NCBI GenBank assembly: GCA_030642005.1
Contig: DAOWOP010000155.1
Location: 1 to 6,203, forward strand
DNA length: 6,203 nucleotides
Direction of reading: 5' to 3'
Origin: Planctomycetales bacterium
GTDB taxonomy: Bacteria; Planctomycetota; Phycisphaerae; SM23-33
The notes under the pieces are model-generated. The model was not told the origin of the DNA. It searched no databases and saw nothing but the letters and a program-made list of their open reading frames with translations. A program made the position numbers and the translations under genes. Shown here piece by piece: positions 5,186-6,203 of this stretch (within the stretch, counting starts at the first letter, position 1; each line of letters begins with the position of its first letter).

Positions 5186-6124
5186 TCAGGTTTTTGCCTG
5201 CTCATTGGGTCCCAGCGTCAGGACCGTCGCAGCGCTCAGGTCGAACTGCTTCGCCAGTTCGCGAACCTGCTCGGATGTAACGGCGAAGATTTGCTCGATG
5301 TGCTCGGCCAGCGGTTTGTATTCTTCGCGATAGACCCAGTCGAACCCCAGCGCGGTCAGCCTGCCCATAGGCAGTTCGCCCTTGAGTGTGGCGGCGGAGG
5401 CGATCTTGTTCCCGGCAGCGGTCATTTCCAGGTCCGTCGGGCCTTCGGCCATGAATTTATCGTATTCGCCTCGCGCGATTTGCAGGGCTTCGGACGCCCG
5501 GGCGGGATCGGCGCTGATAAAGGTCAGGAATATACCCGTCCCGTCCAGCGGTTCGTAAGTGCAGGATGCTTCTTCGGCAATAGCCGGCTCGACCAGCGCG
5601 TAGAACAGCCTGCTGCCGACGACATCGCCGAGGATCGTCGCCAGGACACAGGCGGCATAGCGGCGCTCGTCCCGCGCATCGGGTCCCGCCGACATCACAC
5701 CGATATGCTGGCGCAGGAGTTTGGCGTCCACGATGGCGTCGGTTCGCGCGGTTCCGGCGCTTCCGGGCGTGTCGCGCGAGACAGAATAATCCTTCCAGTG
5801 TCCACACGCCGACGAGGCCTGGGCGACGAGGGCGTCCCAGTCGAGATTGCCCGTAGCCACAAGCGTTACGTTGCCCGGGCTGTAACGCCGGTTGAAATAC
5901 TCAAGCATATCCTCGCGCTTCAGGGCCTGAATAGATTCGCCTGTGCCGAGGACACTGTGCGAGAGCGGGTGCCCGCCGAAGTGCTCGGCCATGAGTTTCT
6001 CGAAAAGACGATAATGCGGGCGGTCCTGGTAGAGGGCGATCTCCTCCAGAATGACCTTCTTTTCGGTCTGGAAATCATCTTCCCGCAGTGCGGGACGCAT
6101 CATATCGGCCAGCCGGTCCAGCAC
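5186..6124 (-). CDS. M16-family zinc peptidase, C-terminal part (frame broken upstream)
   Basis: This is the bulk of a processing-peptidase-like (pitrilysin, M16) protein. Residues are counted from a GTG at 6124, which need not be a true start. E21 and E28 in the EKKVILEEIALYQDRP segment match the conserved glutamates, the second being the usual third zinc ligand. HPLSHSVLGT (52-61) and YFNRRYSPGNVTLVATGN (76-93) are typical of the end of the active domain. The second half, from about 140, is the catalytically inactive partner domain, including ALVEPAIAEEASCTYEPLDGTG. The HxxEH zinc motif should lie just past the right edge. An in-frame TAA at 6137-6139 cuts the gene from its conserved N-terminal part, so without read-through this piece alone should be inactive. 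No ribosome site precedes the GTG. It lies upstream of murD on the same strand. Confidence 0.85.
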   Translation of the reverse strand: MLDRLADMMRPALREDDFQTEKKVILEEIALYQDRPHYRLFEKLMAEHFGGHPLSHSVLGTGESIQALKREDMLEYFNRRYSPGNVTLVATGNLDWDALVAQASSACGHWKDYSVSRDTPGSAGTARTDAIVDAKLLRQHIGVMSAGPDARDERRYAACVLATILGDVVGSRLFYALVEPAIAEEASCTYEPLDGTGIFLTFISADPARASEALQIARGEYDKFMAEGPTDLEMTAAGNKIASAATLKGELPMGRLTALGFDWVYREEYKPLAEHIEQIFAVTSEQVRELAKQFDLSAATVLTLGPNEQAKT

Positions 6125-6136
6125 GCGGTCCCGAAC

Positions 6137-6203
6137 TTACGGCAGCACTGCGCCGTAGAACACCGTGTTTTCCTCGGAGGTGAAGGCGTGGTACATCGCT
6201 CCC
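6137..6203 (-). pseudogene. M16 peptidase N-terminal fragment ending in a premature TAA
   Basis: In the same frame as the downstream part, the minus strand encodes GAMYHAFTSEENTVFYGAVLP and then TAA (6139-6137). After it VRDRVLDRLADMMRPAL continues without a shift. M16 peptidases have exactly this order: G-x-x-x-N/H-A-x-TSEE-T, then a helix, then the zinc glutamate. One base change (for example GAA to TAA) explains the stop. The fragment runs off the right edge. TAA is used as a normal stop by the cyclophilin gene, so recoding is unlikely. Confidence 0.8.

Noticed and set aside
6137..6139. TAA as a recoded sense codon
   Set aside because: The cyclophilin gene ends on TAA followed by a terminator, so TAA acts as a stop in this genome. 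A point mutation or sequence error is simpler.

Overview
The window is about 6.2 kb of moderately GC-rich bacterial DNA. It most likely comes from a planctomycete-like organism (Planctomycetota, perhaps Phycisphaerae). This rests on a cyclophilin with a C-terminal PEP-CTERM tail, an adenylosuccinate lyase that reads closely like the long animal/eukaryote-type enzyme, and a peptidoglycan ligase of ordinary layout. The lineage is an inference; Verrucomicrobiota or Lentisphaerota also carry PEP-CTERM proteins and are not excluded.

Layout. Positions 1-213 hold no gene but carry a cluster of overlapping inverted repeats. A strong two-way intrinsic terminator at about 214-260 closes a leftward gene for a secreted cyclophilin-type prolyl isomerase with a PEP-CTERM sorting tail (291-1058). 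That gene has a near-consensus sigma-70 promoter at 1214-1242 and a leader of about 150 nt. Positions 1331-2240 form an unusual block. One small rightward gene for a helix-turn-helix-like protein (1603-1920) sits behind a 240-bp stretch with six palindromes, among them two copies of a 28-bp GTTCACGTTTGCGC palindrome. Two near-identical CTGGCCACT/AGTGGCCAG hairpins bracket the gene. A degenerate 10-bp tandem array (2131-2230) follows. Then come purB (2282-3712, rightward), a convergent intergenic region with three stem-loops, and a leftward pair: an M16 zinc-peptidase gene running off the right edge, followed 32 nt later by murD (3837-5153).

How the genes fit together. purB (purine synthesis) and murD (cytoplasmic step of peptidoglycan synthesis) are housekeeping genes. 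The M16 peptidase is probably co-transcribed with murD. Its reading frame is cut by an in-frame TAA at 6137-6139, in the middle of otherwise well-conserved M16 sequence, so it is either a fresh pseudogene or a base-call error. The small HTH gene and its palindromes look like a self-contained regulatory or mobile module between core genes. It is the part of the window least explained by known families.
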